Shown here in pieces: positions 1-10,971 of a stretch of DNA of 64,000 nucleotides. Every line of letters begins with the position of its first letter. Position 1 is the stretch's first letter. Where the stretch lies: positions 124,001 to 188,000 of the forward strand of contig JAPEVC010000023.1 of the NCBI GenBank assembly GCA_027946555.1, given 5' to 3'. Source of the DNA: Gnomoniopsis sp. IMI 355080 (taxonomy: Eukaryota > Ascomycota > Sordariomycetes > Diaporthales > Gnomoniaceae). Under the pieces are notes generated by a model. The model was not told where the DNA came from, did no database searches, and saw nothing but the letters and a program-made list of their open reading frames with translations. The position numbers and the translations under genes are program-made.

Positions 1-392
1 GTACGTTCGATCGAATCCGATGCCATGTGTCAACAACTGGAGCGTGGTGGATGGCCCGGAATCCGGTTCACAGTACGTTGCCGCAATTTGGTAGGTGTTC
101 TTGATGCTCTCATACTACAGCCTTGGTCAGTCTACATCTGCCGGATATGACTCGTTGTTGATTGACCTACACCGCTGAGAATGGTACTTGAGTAATTGTT
201 GCCCTGCTGCGCCAAATTCAGAACGAAATTGGTGACCTCGATGTTGCTGGTGGGTGCTGAGAGGTTGAAAACGGCATTTCGAGCGTCAACGGGTACCTCG
301 ACAGTCATATTCTGACATTTTCGGGCAGACGACAGGACAGCCAGGCCGAGGATGGCCGAGAGTGTGGTCGAGGACGATAGGCAGGATCTCAT
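1..392 (-). CDS. Secreted alpha/beta hydrolase, 5' part (runs off the window)
   Basis: Only the first 112 codons are present. Exon 1 is 392..171 and begins with a signal peptide (hydrophobic residues about 8-22, then an Ala-Arg region). It continues into a segment with NFVLNL and an N-glycosylation site. A 56-bp GT-AG intron (170..115) joins in phase to exon 2 (114..1), which reads YQIAATYCEP, then TLQLLTHGIGFDRTY at the edge. This Cys-Glu-Pro block followed by a hydrophobic strand and HGIGF (oxyanion-hole HG) is the start of the alpha/beta hydrolase fold in a family of fungal secreted hydrolases. The catalytic Ser, Asp and His lie outside the window, so activity and substrate cannot be judged. 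The ATG at 392 is the only start giving a signal peptide. Confidence 0.8.
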
Positions 393-1459
393 ATTGAAAG
401 TTGACTGTCAGAGGCTGGGGTAGTCCACAAACGAACAAATATTGTTTTCAGACATGCCTGGAAAGGCTGCGAACGTGTTTATATACAGCACCTGGGCAGC
501 CAGCCTGCTTAAGATTGGGCGTCGATGTCATCGTTAGGTTCATTTGGCGTATTTCCGGGCCTTTTTAGGTAATTAGCGATAGTGCGATCGTCGTAGCTGG
601 AGCTCTACTGCCTCGCAAGGGACACACCCATACGAAGTGCCGACACCCATTCTACAACGTGAACGCAAACGGATGAGCGTCCCGGTCCTTCCCATTCCTA
701 ACCCGTTACGTACAGTACTACAGAGGTGTTTTCCAAATCACGCTGGAGGGAGGTGAATAAGCAACCCGCAGGTGCTGCACGTTGTGTGCTGCCTTTGTCT
801 CACTTGGGTGTGCACTATAATGATTAGTAGCTCAAGAGCCCCACGTGGAATGTAACATGTCGCATCCGTCGGTGCAGCATGGTCACGCTTTAATGGATCA
901 TATCACAGCACGGATTCCAAATCTGAGCTGGCAAACCTTGAACTTATGTCAGGGCAATTTTTCCAGTGTTTACGTGCCCATTATCTGATTATCACCTATG
1001 TACCCTGCAAGCGCGGAAAGCTCACAAGCTCAGCTTCGTACTGCCGATACATCCATCCCGGGGCTCTCTATTGGGGCACGCTGGTCACTTATTCGGGATT
1101 ACATACTAGGTAGGTAGGTAGGTAGTTTCGGGGATAGCTTCCTGGCAAGCGCAAGCCGATGCAGGGCACTGCAATCCGGGACCGAAGACAGATAGCCTCA
1201 ATTTGAAATACTTATATGAATAACGTCACACGCCCCCGAAAGTAGCATTCGCAGCTTTTAAAATTTTCTCAAGTTCATCTCAAAGGAAACTGGATCATAT
1301 GGGCTCATGGCTATTGTTACCACGCATGCTTGGGCTATGCGATGTCTATTGCCTTGAAGCTTTGGGCTCGTAGCGTTTGCATCGTCACTCGATGCCACAA
1401 GCGGGAACACTGAGAAGATTGCTCAACACTAACATCGAGTCCGTGCGATGCGTAATGGC

Positions 1460-1508
1460 CTACCTAGGTACTCAGCTGCCTACCTTTGGTAGTTGAGTAC
1501 CTAGGTAG
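1460..1508. repeat. Perfect inverted repeat (hairpin)
   Basis: Arms 1460-1474 and 1494-1508 are exact 15-bp reverse complements (CTACCTAGGTACTCA). An inner 5-bp pair (1480-1484 with 1488-1492) closes a 3-nt loop, so the whole 49 bp can fold into a near-continuous hairpin. Each arm itself contains the palindrome TACCTAGGTA. Confidence 0.85.
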
Positions 1509-1934
1509 CTAAACAGCTTTTCCAGCTGCTCTCGATTTGCACATGCAAATACATGCCTGCTATCTTGATTTCCTGGATTGTTTATTACACGACTTAATGG
1601 AGAATCCCTTCCCATGCTCCAAAATCAGAATTGTCTTCAGGCTTTCGGCACAAAGTTGCCGCTTGTTCACCTGCAGCTACCACCACGGGGACTAGACGCC
1701 GGTTCGCGAAGAGCAGATTCCGGGGAAACCCTGAATGTTCCAGGACCAAGCTGGGCTAGGAGCTCATCTACCTAATTGAATATATAGCTTCGGATTTTAG
1801 GTCAAACAATCGTACTATAATGTGACGTTCAATTTGACGTAAAGCTTGAAGGACAGATTTAGCATATTAGCTCAGAGCATAGAATCGGCGGCCCTCTCCA
1901 TAGTGGATCTATTAGATGCTGTGACAGTCGCGTG

Positions 1935-1971
1935 CTCTCTCTCTCTCCATATATATATATATATATATATA
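1935..1971. repeat. Compound (CT)6 / (AT)11 microsatellite
   Basis: Six CT units (1935-1946) are followed by about eleven AT units (1949-1971). This is a simple sequence repeat in intergenic DNA. Confidence 0.95.
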
Positions 1972-2836
1972 CATGCGTAATAGTCCTGAATTGCACTGTC
2001 TCCTACTTAGGTTGGGCATAGCCAGTCCCCATGACAGGTGCATAGGTTCGTGGTTTTACAAACATTAGTGTACCTGATCCACATCCATGTCTTTAGTAAC
2101 TTGCCGGCTCTGCGACATATAACGATGACATGATAAGATAGCAAAAGCATATAGTAGTAGATACGAGTTAGTTTAAGAGTCTTGCAACAGACATTATTGG
2201 GTGGTAGCGCGAAGAGAACCCAATCATGCACTACCTAGGTATGCAAATACCATTGAATCGGTCACTTTACCCAAGCTAAGAAGCCAATGTGATTGATTGA
2301 TCGTACTCCTTCTAGGGAAAAAGTTCTCGGGCGTCTTACTCTTGTCGACCATCCGTGCTTGTTTTCAGCGGCGTGGATATTACCTACCTAGGTATCTTGA
2401 GTTCATACAAAGCAGCATCCTAGGTCTGTTTAGCTTATCTATGATAGGACCTCACGTCACAACGAAGACACGATACTTTTGTTACAAGTGTTTATTCAAC
2501 CTGACTCGTTGAGGCCGTTGCTAATTAAATGCAAGCCAAGTCAGAGGTAAATTCAGACTTGCTGAGAGCTTGGTATACTAGTTGTAGGATTATGACTAGG
2601 GGAGTCGCGGCCAATACTTCTTCAATGAGAGTGTCACGTCCCAATACAGACCCATCGCCCATCTAACCTACTCCACCCTTCACAATTACTAGGTGTCTGC
2701 CCGACAGACTTCCAGACGAATTACCACGCACAAAAGAGAAATAGGTATCAAACAATCAAGCCCCCAAAAAGGTCGTTTTTTCTTGTACGCCCACTTCGCA
2801 TTGAATTGCTTTACTCCCTGTACAGCTTTCATCCCC

Positions 2837-4079
2837 TTACATGTTGGCGAGGAAAGCAGCACCACCGAAGAGCGCGGCAGCGCCGATAGCAGCTGTCTGC
2901 CTAGGAACACCAGCAGTCGCGGCGGTACCGGTCGCCCCGGTGGCAGTGGCGCCAGTAGCAGTGGCAGCAACGCCCGAAGTAAATGGAACGTTCGAGGCGC
3001 TGGAGGCTCCGCTGAAGCCAGGAGAGCCAGCGGTGCCGGTGGGGGTGGCGGTGCTGTTGCCTGGGTTGAGGACGCTTTGAAAGAGGTTAGTGATGGATCT
3101 TCTTGAAATGACACTGAAGGTGGCAGCACTTACTTGTCGATGACGTGAGCCACGCCGTTGGCGATGAGGACGTCGGGAACAACGACCTCTGCGGAGTTGA
3201 TGAAGATATTGCCGTTGGTGATAGTGACCTTGACAGAGCCTCCCTGAAGGGTGGGAATGGACTCGCCATTGCTCAGAGTGCTGCTGTAGCCCACGGTGCC
3301 ATTGACGACGTGGTACTCCAGGATCGAAGTGAGCTGTTGTGTGGAAAGGGTGGAGACCAAGTTTGCAATGCTGGCGAAAGCACTGTTCTCGGGGGCAAAG
3401 ACAGTAATATCCTGGAGTACGTGTCAGCTCTTGGTGATTCTCGAGACCTATCACGGTTTCCAAATGGGAAACTTACCTTGGCGTCGTCCACGGCCGTCAC
3501 GAGGTCAGCCTGGGTAAGAGCGCCAGCGAGGGCAGTGAGGTTGGCAGCAGTGGCTGTATCGCTAGCGCTCACGGGGATGGTGAGCACCGAGTCAATGATG
3601 TGGACAACACCGCCAGAGAAGGTCACGTCCGCCGTCGACACATTGCTAGTTTTCAGAAGCCCACTGGTGAAGGTGACACCGCCGTTCACAGCTTGGGCCT
3701 TGACAACCTGACCGCCGGTTACGTTGGTGAAAGTGGCATTTGTCAGGAGAGTCTTTGGGAAGGCCGGCGTGGTGGGAATGTCAGTGGACTTGATCGTGCC
3801 GGACAGGACGTGGTACGATAGCACAGCAGGGACGAGACCCGCGTCTGCAGCAATGGACTCGTTCACCGCGGACGTCAAGAAGGCCGAGAAAGCCTCGTTG
3901 GTGGGAGCCAGGACGGTGATGTTGCTCGCATTGGCCAGTGTCTGGGCGACGGCGGGATATTGTGTCAAGAGGGCGCCCAGAGTGCTCAACTGGGGAGTTT
4001 GGCTGATGACATCGGTCAAGGCCTGGGCCGAGACTGTACCCGCGAGGGCAAGCGAGGCGGCGAGTTGCTTCAATTGCAT
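2837..4079 (-). CDS. Two-domain fasciclin (FAS1) GPI-anchored cell-surface protein
   Basis: Exons are 4079..3477, 3411..3134 and 3074..2837 (introns 65 and 59 bp, phases 0 and 2), giving 372 aa. Residues 1-19 form a signal peptide ending in SAQA. The first FAS1 domain (about 20-180) shows NITVLAPTNEAF, the YHVLSG motif and VVHIIDSVL. The second (about 185-305) shows DITVFAPENSAF, the EYHVVNGTV motif and AHVIDNVLNP. A Gly/Ala/Thr/Ser-rich stalk follows, and the last about 18 residues are hydrophobic with a small-residue stretch before them, the pattern of a GPI-anchor signal. FAS1 proteins act in adhesion and wall or extracellular-matrix contacts; the exact ligand is unknown. A longer frame extends upstream of the ATG at 4079, but only this start gives a signal peptide. 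Confidence 0.92.
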
Positions 4080-7078
4080 GGTGGGCTTAGGGTCCTGAGA
4101 TGTCTGTCTCGTGAGGCTTCGGGTGCTATACAAAACTGGTTCAAGACACAAAGTGATATATGTAATGGAGGCGTTCAAGGCTGGTGTACATGGAATATGC
4201 TTCACACCAGAGCGCCTAGATCGGGACGTGAAGGGGTTCTTATAAAATGAACGGGGCGTCCAGCCACCAAGTCGTGTGCCGTTGCCATGTTGCATCGAGG
4301 ACAAGCCATCCTGAGCAAGCTGGGCCGCAACAAGGTATCATAGGATTTTGGCACCAAATGACTCTTGGCAAGCAACGCACAAACCAGTGTTTGGGAACGG
4401 GCACAACCTAGTAGCATCAATATGATGAGGACTGGTAAGGGCTTTCCGACTGGTGGGTATCTGCTTGACCACACAGGGTTCACAGAAGTACCTTGATCGT
4501 CTTTGACTTTCAACAAGCTTGCGTGGCCCCTGCGGCCATGTTGGACTGTCGCGATGACCACTTCCAGACGCCAAAGATCCAGATCCGCGCCAACCGATGT
4601 CCGTTATGCTGGGCACGCGCAATATAAGCCTAATTATGTGGCAACGGTCGCTACCGTATGCAAAGTCTTTGCTGCCATTGTACATCCATCCATGATATTA
4701 GCTGCCCCAAGTCATCCGGTATCCACACTATCATGGAAGTAAGGTACGGATCGAGGTCTTGCTGCGGCTCTTACCGGGAAGATGAGTGATCCGTCCGTCA
4801 GGCAACATGAATACGTCAAGGCATGTTGGGGTCACACCTGATGATGAGTAGAGTATAAAGCTGATACAGGAAACACCCATGTGGGACCCCAAAAGAAACG
4901 TAAAAAGGGTGTCGTGATGTTGTAAAAATGTGTGCTGACGACCTAATCCCTGGACAGCAGGGGTTCAAGTACAGGGAAGAGTAGGTATGTACTTTAGGCA
5001 CTATGTATACCAAATACTAGTAAATCGCAATGTCTACTTGTACCATGGCAGGGACTGGCGCCAAAAGACGGGGAAGAGACGCCAATCTGTGGCCATCGAC
5101 CCAGAACGCTGGAAAGACCAAGTAAGCATAATGAAGTGGGGCGGGACGACCTCAGTTAGTGCCTTGAAGGGAAATGAAACTTGGTAGACATTTCACGCGA
5201 ACCAAGCATTGCTATTGCTGACGGCTTCGGGAAGTTTAGCATACCGACGACCGAGAGGCCATGTGTACGGAAATTAGGCCATAGTAAGTTCTAGAAATGC
5301 CGTGCTGCTGCGTTGTAGTGAAGAGGGTCCAAAGTAGGATTTGGTCGGACCCTGAAGCAGCCGAGCATGGCCAAATGCACTGCGCCGACAAAGACTTTGA
5401 AACAGCTGGAGGGCCAAGGCGCATTCATTCCCATCTGCGTGAGCAAAGAGGTTGTATCGAGGTGTGAGCTGAGCAGGAAGCTTGGGCACACCATACCAGG
5501 CAAAAAGCACGCGGCAGACACTTGGAGGCCAATTGAGTAGCAGCGAGTCAGCATTGGACAGCTGGGCGTCATCATCATACACGGTACCTGCAAGTTTCGC
5601 ATTGTGCACAATTTTATTACGGGCGGGTTGGGGAGACTGAGCGGCGGGCGCGGGCGCGGATGTGGTTGATGATGATGTTGGACGATGTTGGGCGACTAGG
5701 ATTGGACGTGTAGAAGAGTCGATGTCGTCAAGATATTTAGAGTTGTTTTAGCGCCAATCAGGCAATTCTAAAGTGTGTTTTATGGTGCCGCGGCACGAAG
5801 CGATGCAGGTAAAGGGCCCCACCCCCCCTGTATGCAGTGACAGGATCCCTGTCCCCCGCAAAAGTATCCAAGCGCCCTCTTCCTTCTAGCCTTCCTTCGG
5901 CTTCCACCAACCCAGCCCCCAACGTGCCAACCCTGGCTGCGCCTCCATCGACTTTGGACGTGCATCGACGACTACTATGGTACCTTCGGTATGCAATTTG
6001 GGGCGTCTGACACACAAGAGTAAAATGACTTTTTCTTCACAGAGTTGTATTTCATCTCACTTACATCATGTGTATGCAGTCTCTTTGGCCTCTGTTTGTC
6101 ACCGTTTCAAGCCGCAATGCTGCGACCCCCATCCCCCTTTCACCTGCTTCATGGCAGATGCAAAATGCGACTCTCAAACTCTCAAAAATGGACCTTCAGC
6201 CACTCTTTGTGCGGGCCTCTTTCCAGACCTGGGCATTCTCTCCATCCTTCTGTGACCACGGCTTACTACGCAAGCTTGAATGTGAGCGTCAACGATTTGA
6301 ACATTGTGACCGTCCTGCTGTGGTTGCGCTTCAGCCATCCCCAAGTGGTATTATGCTCATGCACAGCTGTCACTTGCTATCACGGGAGATTGGAAGGTAT
6401 CATGGGTAACACTGTGCCATTCTCCTTGGATCGGTCGATGACTTCCCCGATGTATCTCAGCTCGGCTTTTCGCTAGTGTCTTTCTGCCAAATGTGTCCAC
6501 CATAGTAGGTAGGCTTTGATCCTAAGTGGCAGGCTGATGTTGAAATAGAACAAGGAGGGGGTACCACGAGGCTTCCATCTTCTCAGCTTTCTCGATGGGA
6601 AAAAGTATATGCAGGTACAGCCGGAATACACTTTGCTCAAGTATGCAGCCTAGCTGTTGCCAATGCAGGCTTACAAGGCGATTTCGCCACTTGTTTAGGG
6701 TGTCCTATGAAGTCTTTCCTTCACAACAATATCCTTCTGCAAGGATGTCATGGTTTTCTGTAGGTATGCACACCCTCTTTGCCGCTCTAGCTAAGTAGAA
6801 GAGAATTATCGCAGCCAAAAGGAAGGGTAGGTACCGTTCTTCTAGTTCTCAATAGATGCTATTGAACTTATAATAACGGTTTTGGGTCCTGTGTCGGTTT
6901 GTTATGCTGTGGACCCTCCTGATGTGGTTGTCTTATAGTCATAAATGCCAACCCGTTGCGATCAAGTATTCTTTTCACCAGCCAGCTCTATTAGCACTTC
7001 TGCCCGGCAAAAGCCATCGGGGCACGAAAAGGTAAAATCCCAACATTTCGAACCGCGCAGCATCAACAGGCCATCATA
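4080..7078. other. Intergenic spacer, no supported gene
   Basis: Three kilobases between the start of the fasciclin gene and the stop of the GH43 gene. Open frames up to 143 codons occur (for example 6045-6476 and 5274-5609 minus), but none carries a signal peptide, domain motif or credible splice pairing. The fasciclin promoter must lie in the first few hundred bases. Confidence 0.6.
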
Positions 7079-8181
7079 TCAAGTGACCATGACCTGCTGT
7101 ATCGTCCCATCCTCGTTGAAAAACATTCGATCCATCGCAATCACCCGACTGTTCGCATCCGTCTCATTCACCGGCCTGCGATGATAGACTATCCACCACT
7201 CATCCGTCCCGGGCATGTTCAGCACGCTGTTGTGGCCCGTAGCCACCGCCAGGCCAGGCCTCTGCTGCAACACCACAGCCTCCCTAGGAAAAGGACCCAA
7301 TGGCGACCTGGACATCGCGTAGGCTACCTGGTACGTCGCGTCGCCGTAGCCATTCTCGGACCACATCATATAGTAGATTCCCTTGCGTTGGAAGACCTTG
7401 ATCCCCTCGCCGTAGCCGGATGACGGCGAGACGTCCTTGAAGGTTGTATTGGTGTCCGGGAAGGGGCGGAAGGCCACCATCGAAGGATCCAGGATGGCAA
7501 CGTTTGCGGTGGAGCCGCCACAGAAGAAATAGAGCGTGCCGTCCGTGTCTTGCAAAACGTCTGGGTCCATGGGATTGCCACCGTTGATGAGCTCTGAGAC
7601 GAGACGCCGGCCTAGCGCGTCCTTATACGGGCCCTGGGGAGCATGTCAGTCACATTACAGCAAGAAGGGAACTTCGAATCATTGCGATGGGAAGCTATTC
7701 ATTATCCTCCAAAATCCAACTGAGCTGACCTCATAATAACCAGCAAACTCGATGGACTCACCTCTGGTTGATCCGCCACCAAAACCCCCAACCCAGCATC
7801 ATCATGTTGCGATCTCAACCCATTAGCGCTAAAGTAGAAATAGTACTTTCCATTCTGTCCCTTCCACGAAGTCGGTGCCCAAAAGTTGTCTCTCGCCCAC
7901 CCACTTGCAGTGAAAATATTGGGATGCTTCGTCCAGGTCACCAGATCTGGTGAAGAGAAGGCGTCCAGGTAGGTCTGATCCTCAAACGCTATGGACGTAG
8001 TAGGAAATATCCAAAAGGTATTGTCATAGATGCGAACCTCTGGGTCGGCATAGAAGCCCGGAAACAGCGGATTGTGGATGGTTTTCAGACGCTTTGTGGC
8101 TACCGATGGAGCGAGTGGGAGCAAGGCGCCTATAGTGAGGTTGAGGAGACAAATGCTCAGAAAGAGTCCAGATGACCTCAT
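7079..8181 (-). CDS. Secreted glycoside hydrolase family 43 (arabinan/xylan-acting)
   Basis: Exons are 8181..7762 and 7633..7079 with a 128-bp intron (phase 0), giving 324 aa. A signal peptide covers about residues 1-19. The GH43 five-bladed propeller catalytic set is visible: Asp46 in YADPEV (general base), Asp163 in PMDPDV (pKa modulator) and Glu216 in GYGEGIKV (general acid). The blade motif WAPTSWKGQNGKYYFYFS and the late HNSV and WWIVYHRRP segments are also typical. The length suits a single-domain GH43 without a carbohydrate-binding module. GH43 enzymes cleave alpha-L-arabinofuranosyl or beta-xylosyl links; which one cannot be decided from sequence alone. The GH51 gene near 56 kb would be a logical partner in arabinose release. 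Confidence 0.9.
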
Positions 8182-8703
8182 GGTGCCAATCTTGACTGGG
8201 ACCTGAATATTACTTTCTTCCCAGGAGGAGAATCACTGGTCGCTGTTCTTCCGATGTTGATCGGGCATCTGAGCGATCGATGCCTTTTGTCAGTTCTCGT
8301 GCGGCTTTATCATAGGTCTTTGTGCGAAAACTTAAAACCAGTCAACAATGGCGCGGGGTACGCAGTACCAAGGTCGAACTCAATTCAGACTGTAGGTGAT
8401 GTTCTTTACGAAGTCATGGCATAGCGCATATTTTCATCAACCCTGGATCGCGGATATTAAAAAACTGACAAAATGCTCGGCCCTTTCAACTGTGGATGGA
8501 TATTGTTGCGCTACAACTTAGTCGAGGTTGCCGGCTGCTTCTTCTTGCGTTGCTATGCTTCTATACTTTGGCCAAGATTTTTGGGCCCACATGGCCCAAG
8601 AAACACCGCTCATTCTCTATAAAAAGGGTCATTCAAATAATGTGAGTCCATGCCTATACTTTCGGTAGATAAAATGCGTGTGTAGTCCTCTCTGAATGGA
8701 CTC
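8182..8703. other. Intergenic: GH43 upstream region and elp3 3' flank
   Basis: 522 bp holding the promoter and leader of the minus-strand GH43 gene on the left and the 3' untranslated flank of elp3 on the right. No further gene seen. Confidence 0.6.
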
Positions 8704-10428
8704 TCATGCGTCAGGCCCTGGACGCCCATCCAACCATTTGCTCATATACGGCCCATCCAGCCAATACCCGAGCTTTTTGTAATAACTCCTAACCCCAACG
8801 CCGGAAATGACACTGATCTTCTCGCTTCCGTGCTCGTCTCTAGCAATGCGCTCTGCTTCTTCCATCAACAGAGTTCCAAAGCCCTGATGCTGGAACTTCT
8901 TCGGGTCCCGCGCGTGCACGGGCACTGCCGTGCCGTAGACGTGCAACTCCCGCACCAGACTCGTCTGCTGGCCTACAAGCTCTTCTCGGAAGGTATACTT
9001 TTCGCTGCACTTGCGCAAGCGAAGCAAACCAACCAAAATATCCTGCTTTGGATCCTCATACGCAAGAAATGTCTCCCAGCCGCCGTTGGCCGTGTAGTCT
9101 CTGCGGACAAGCTCGATCTGATTTGGGCGGATCTTGTTCTTGACTTCGTTCACGCCGACCTCGCGGGTGCGCACGTCGCGGCAGGTGGTGCCAAAGTCCT
9201 TCATACGTGCCAAAGCCAGTTCACGTAGGTTGCCATTCTCGACGCCTGAAGTGACGAGGGGCATGGGGATGTCGCGCTGTACACGGTAGATGCGCGTCCA
9301 TGGGGGAATGAGGGCCATAATCCGGGCGACTAGATCGATCAGGCCGTTGGGTGTGTAGTTCTGGTAACGACCCGTCCTCCATAACTCATAAAGACCTGTT
9401 CCTCGGATGACGAGTGTTGGGTAGATTTTTAGGCCATCGGTTCGGAATGCTGGGTTCTCAAAGTACTCGCGAAATTGGTCGAGATCTCGTTCCATGCCCA
9501 CGTTGGGCAGATCAGGCATCATGTGGCTCACAACCTTGAAACCAGCGTCTTTGGACAAGGCAAAAGTCTCCGCGACGGCAGCCACAGTGTGTCCACGATT
9601 TGTGTCCCGAGCAACATCCTCGTAGAGCGACTGCACCCCGATCTCCAATCTCGTGCACCCGTACCGCAACATGCTGGATAAATGCGGTTGTAGACAGTAG
9701 TCTGGCCGTGTCTCTATTGTGATTCCAACGCACTTTGTGTTGCTCATTTCTCCGGCCTCCACCGCTTCGTCGACATTTGATGTTTGATAGCCACTAAGGG
9801 CATTGTGTAGTTGGGAGATGAAGTCATCCCTGTATGATTCTGGCAGTGACATAAATGTGCCTCCCATGATAATGTATTCGACCTTGTCAACCGAGTGGCC
9901 TAAGGATTTAATCTGATCGACACGGCCGCGCGCCTGCTCGAATGGGTCATATCGTGCACGAATGGCACGCATAGATGTGGGTTCGTAGCCAGTGTAGGAC
10001 TGTGTGCTGTATTCGAAATCTGAGTCGGGGCCTCCTGGACAGTAGACGCAAATGTTCCCGGTGTATGCGATGTGTGGGCAGCGATGGGGCTTGCACATGA
10101 CTGCGACCACTGCTATGCCAGAGGAAGTTCTAATGGGCTTTGCGACGAGTTTGGGCAGGATGTACTTCTTGTAGTGTTCGGGAACGGCGGCGATGATGGC
10201 GGTCAAAGAGGGCATGTTGTTTATCTTGTGCTTCTTGGCTAGCCTGGAGCGAAGAGCGTTGAGATTGAGGTCTTTTTTTGGTCGAGTGTGGTCCTGTAAA
10301 GCTTCGTGGTCCTCAATGAGGGCGTTGGCGATATCTGCGCAACATCGCAGGAAGCGCTCGTTTTCTGGGGGAAGGTCAGCATCTTTCCTGCGACCCGCCT
10401 TGGTCGCTGTCACCGTTGTGGTCGCCAT
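8704..10428 (-). CDS. elp3: Elongator complex catalytic subunit Elp3 (tRNA-modifying radical SAM/acetyltransferase)
   Basis: Single exon, 574 aa, close to yeast Elp3 (557 aa). The radical-SAM Fe-S cluster cysteines are Cys112/Cys117 (CKPHRCPH) and Cys127/Cys130 (ICVYCPGG). The GCN5-type acetyltransferase domain is at the C-terminus, with the acetyl-CoA loop HQGFGTLLMEEAERIA and the final GYWLDGPYMSK. GITIETRPDYC and YPTLVIRGTGLYELW are further near-invariant blocks. Elp3 uses acetyl-CoA and SAM to place a carboxymethyl group on wobble uridine U34 of tRNAs (mcm5U/ncm5U pathway) within the six-subunit Elongator complex; a histone-acetyltransferase role has also been reported. It is divergent from the LSC1 gene, with 543 bp between start codons. 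No damage seen. Confidence 0.98.
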   Translation of the reverse strand: MATTTVTATKAGRRKDADLPPENERFLRCCADIANALIEDHEALQDHTRPKKDLNLNALRSRLAKKHKINNMPSLTAIIAAVPEHYKKYILPKLVAKPIRTSSGIAVVAVMCKPHRCPHIAYTGNICVYCPGGPDSDFEYSTQSYTGYEPTSMRAIRARYDPFEQARGRVDQIKSLGHSVDKVEYIIMGGTFMSLPESYRDDFISQLHNALSGYQTSNVDEAVEAGEMSNTKCVGITIETRPDYCLQPHLSSMLRYGCTRLEIGVQSLYEDVARDTNRGHTVAAVAETFALSKDAGFKVVSHMMPDLPNVGMERDLDQFREYFENPAFRTDGLKIYPTLVIRGTGLYELWRTGRYQNYTPNGLIDLVARIMALIPPWTRIYRVQRDIPMPLVTSGVENGNLRELALARMKDFGTTCRDVRTREVGVNEVKNKIRPNQIELVRRDYTANGGWETFLAYEDPKQDILVGLLRLRKCSEKYTFREELVGQQTSLVRELHVYGTAVPVHARDPKKFQHQGFGTLLMEEAERIARDEHGSEKISVISGVGVRSYYKKLGYWLDGPYMSKWLDGRPGPDA

Positions 10429-10971
10429 GCTGGACCTGGCATGAGAGGGTGAGAGTTGCGGTGGAAAGGTGCGTGAGAGTATGTATGTATAGGTAGGCTC
10501 TGGGGATGCGTTGGAATAGTGACCGGGTTTGGAAATAATGCACCAGCAATTCGCTGTCGGCGTGCAGACTAACAGCGTGCTCCATAGTGGGGTTGAATTT
10601 TGTTAGCTGACCGATAAGAGATTAGCCACAGCATGAGGATTGAGGCACCCCCGGGGGTAAACCAATGAAAAGAAAGCGGGAAGAGCCGGCAGGCAGTCAG
10701 AAGCTGTTGGAGGGTTGAGGCCGACGGAATTGCCAGGGTCCACTCCAGGTGTGCAAGGCAAGATGACGGGGCGTCCCATGCGCAAAAGTGATAGCGACAG
10801 CGAGGTATCAAACACTGGGAACCTCAAAGCTCCATTTCGATACCTGCACCAGACTACATTGACACCTGCGTCGAGGGCTCCGTTTTCGACCAGCCAACGC
10901 CTTCTTTCCTTTCCCTCCCCACTCCCATCCTTTTGTTTGTTCAGTCCTCCTCGGGCCTCCGATCTTTCACG
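10429..10971. promoter_or_regulatory. Shared divergent promoter region elp3 / succinyl-CoA ligase
   Basis: 543 bp between two outward-facing start codons. The right-hand third is strongly pyrimidine-rich (a C/T tract around 10890-10930), as is common in fungal 5' leaders of highly expressed genes. No specific factor site is claimed. Confidence 0.6.

Larger units (their letters stand above)
393..2836. other. Intergenic spacer, no supported gene
   Basis: About 2.4 kb between the hydrolase start and the fasciclin stop. It holds only short open frames without family features. It also holds a CT/AT microsatellite, an inverted repeat at 1460-1508, several TACCTAGGTA palindromes (1461, 1498, 2232, 2385) and a short TAGG repeat near 1108-1125. 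Its left end must contain the promoter of the hydrolase. Confidence 0.7.

Noticed and set aside
3145..3711. 188-codon plus-strand frame opposite the fasciclin gene
   Set aside because: It lies fully antisense to exons with clear FAS1 motifs and crosses their introns. It has no domain of its own.
5274..5609. 111-codon minus-strand frame
   Set aside because: Some protein-like composition, but no conserved motif, and two overlapping frames of equal length; judged chance.
6045..6476. 143-codon plus-strand frame between fasciclin and GH43
   Set aside because: Starts at TTG, and overlapping frames of similar length exist in the same stretch. No protein family features.
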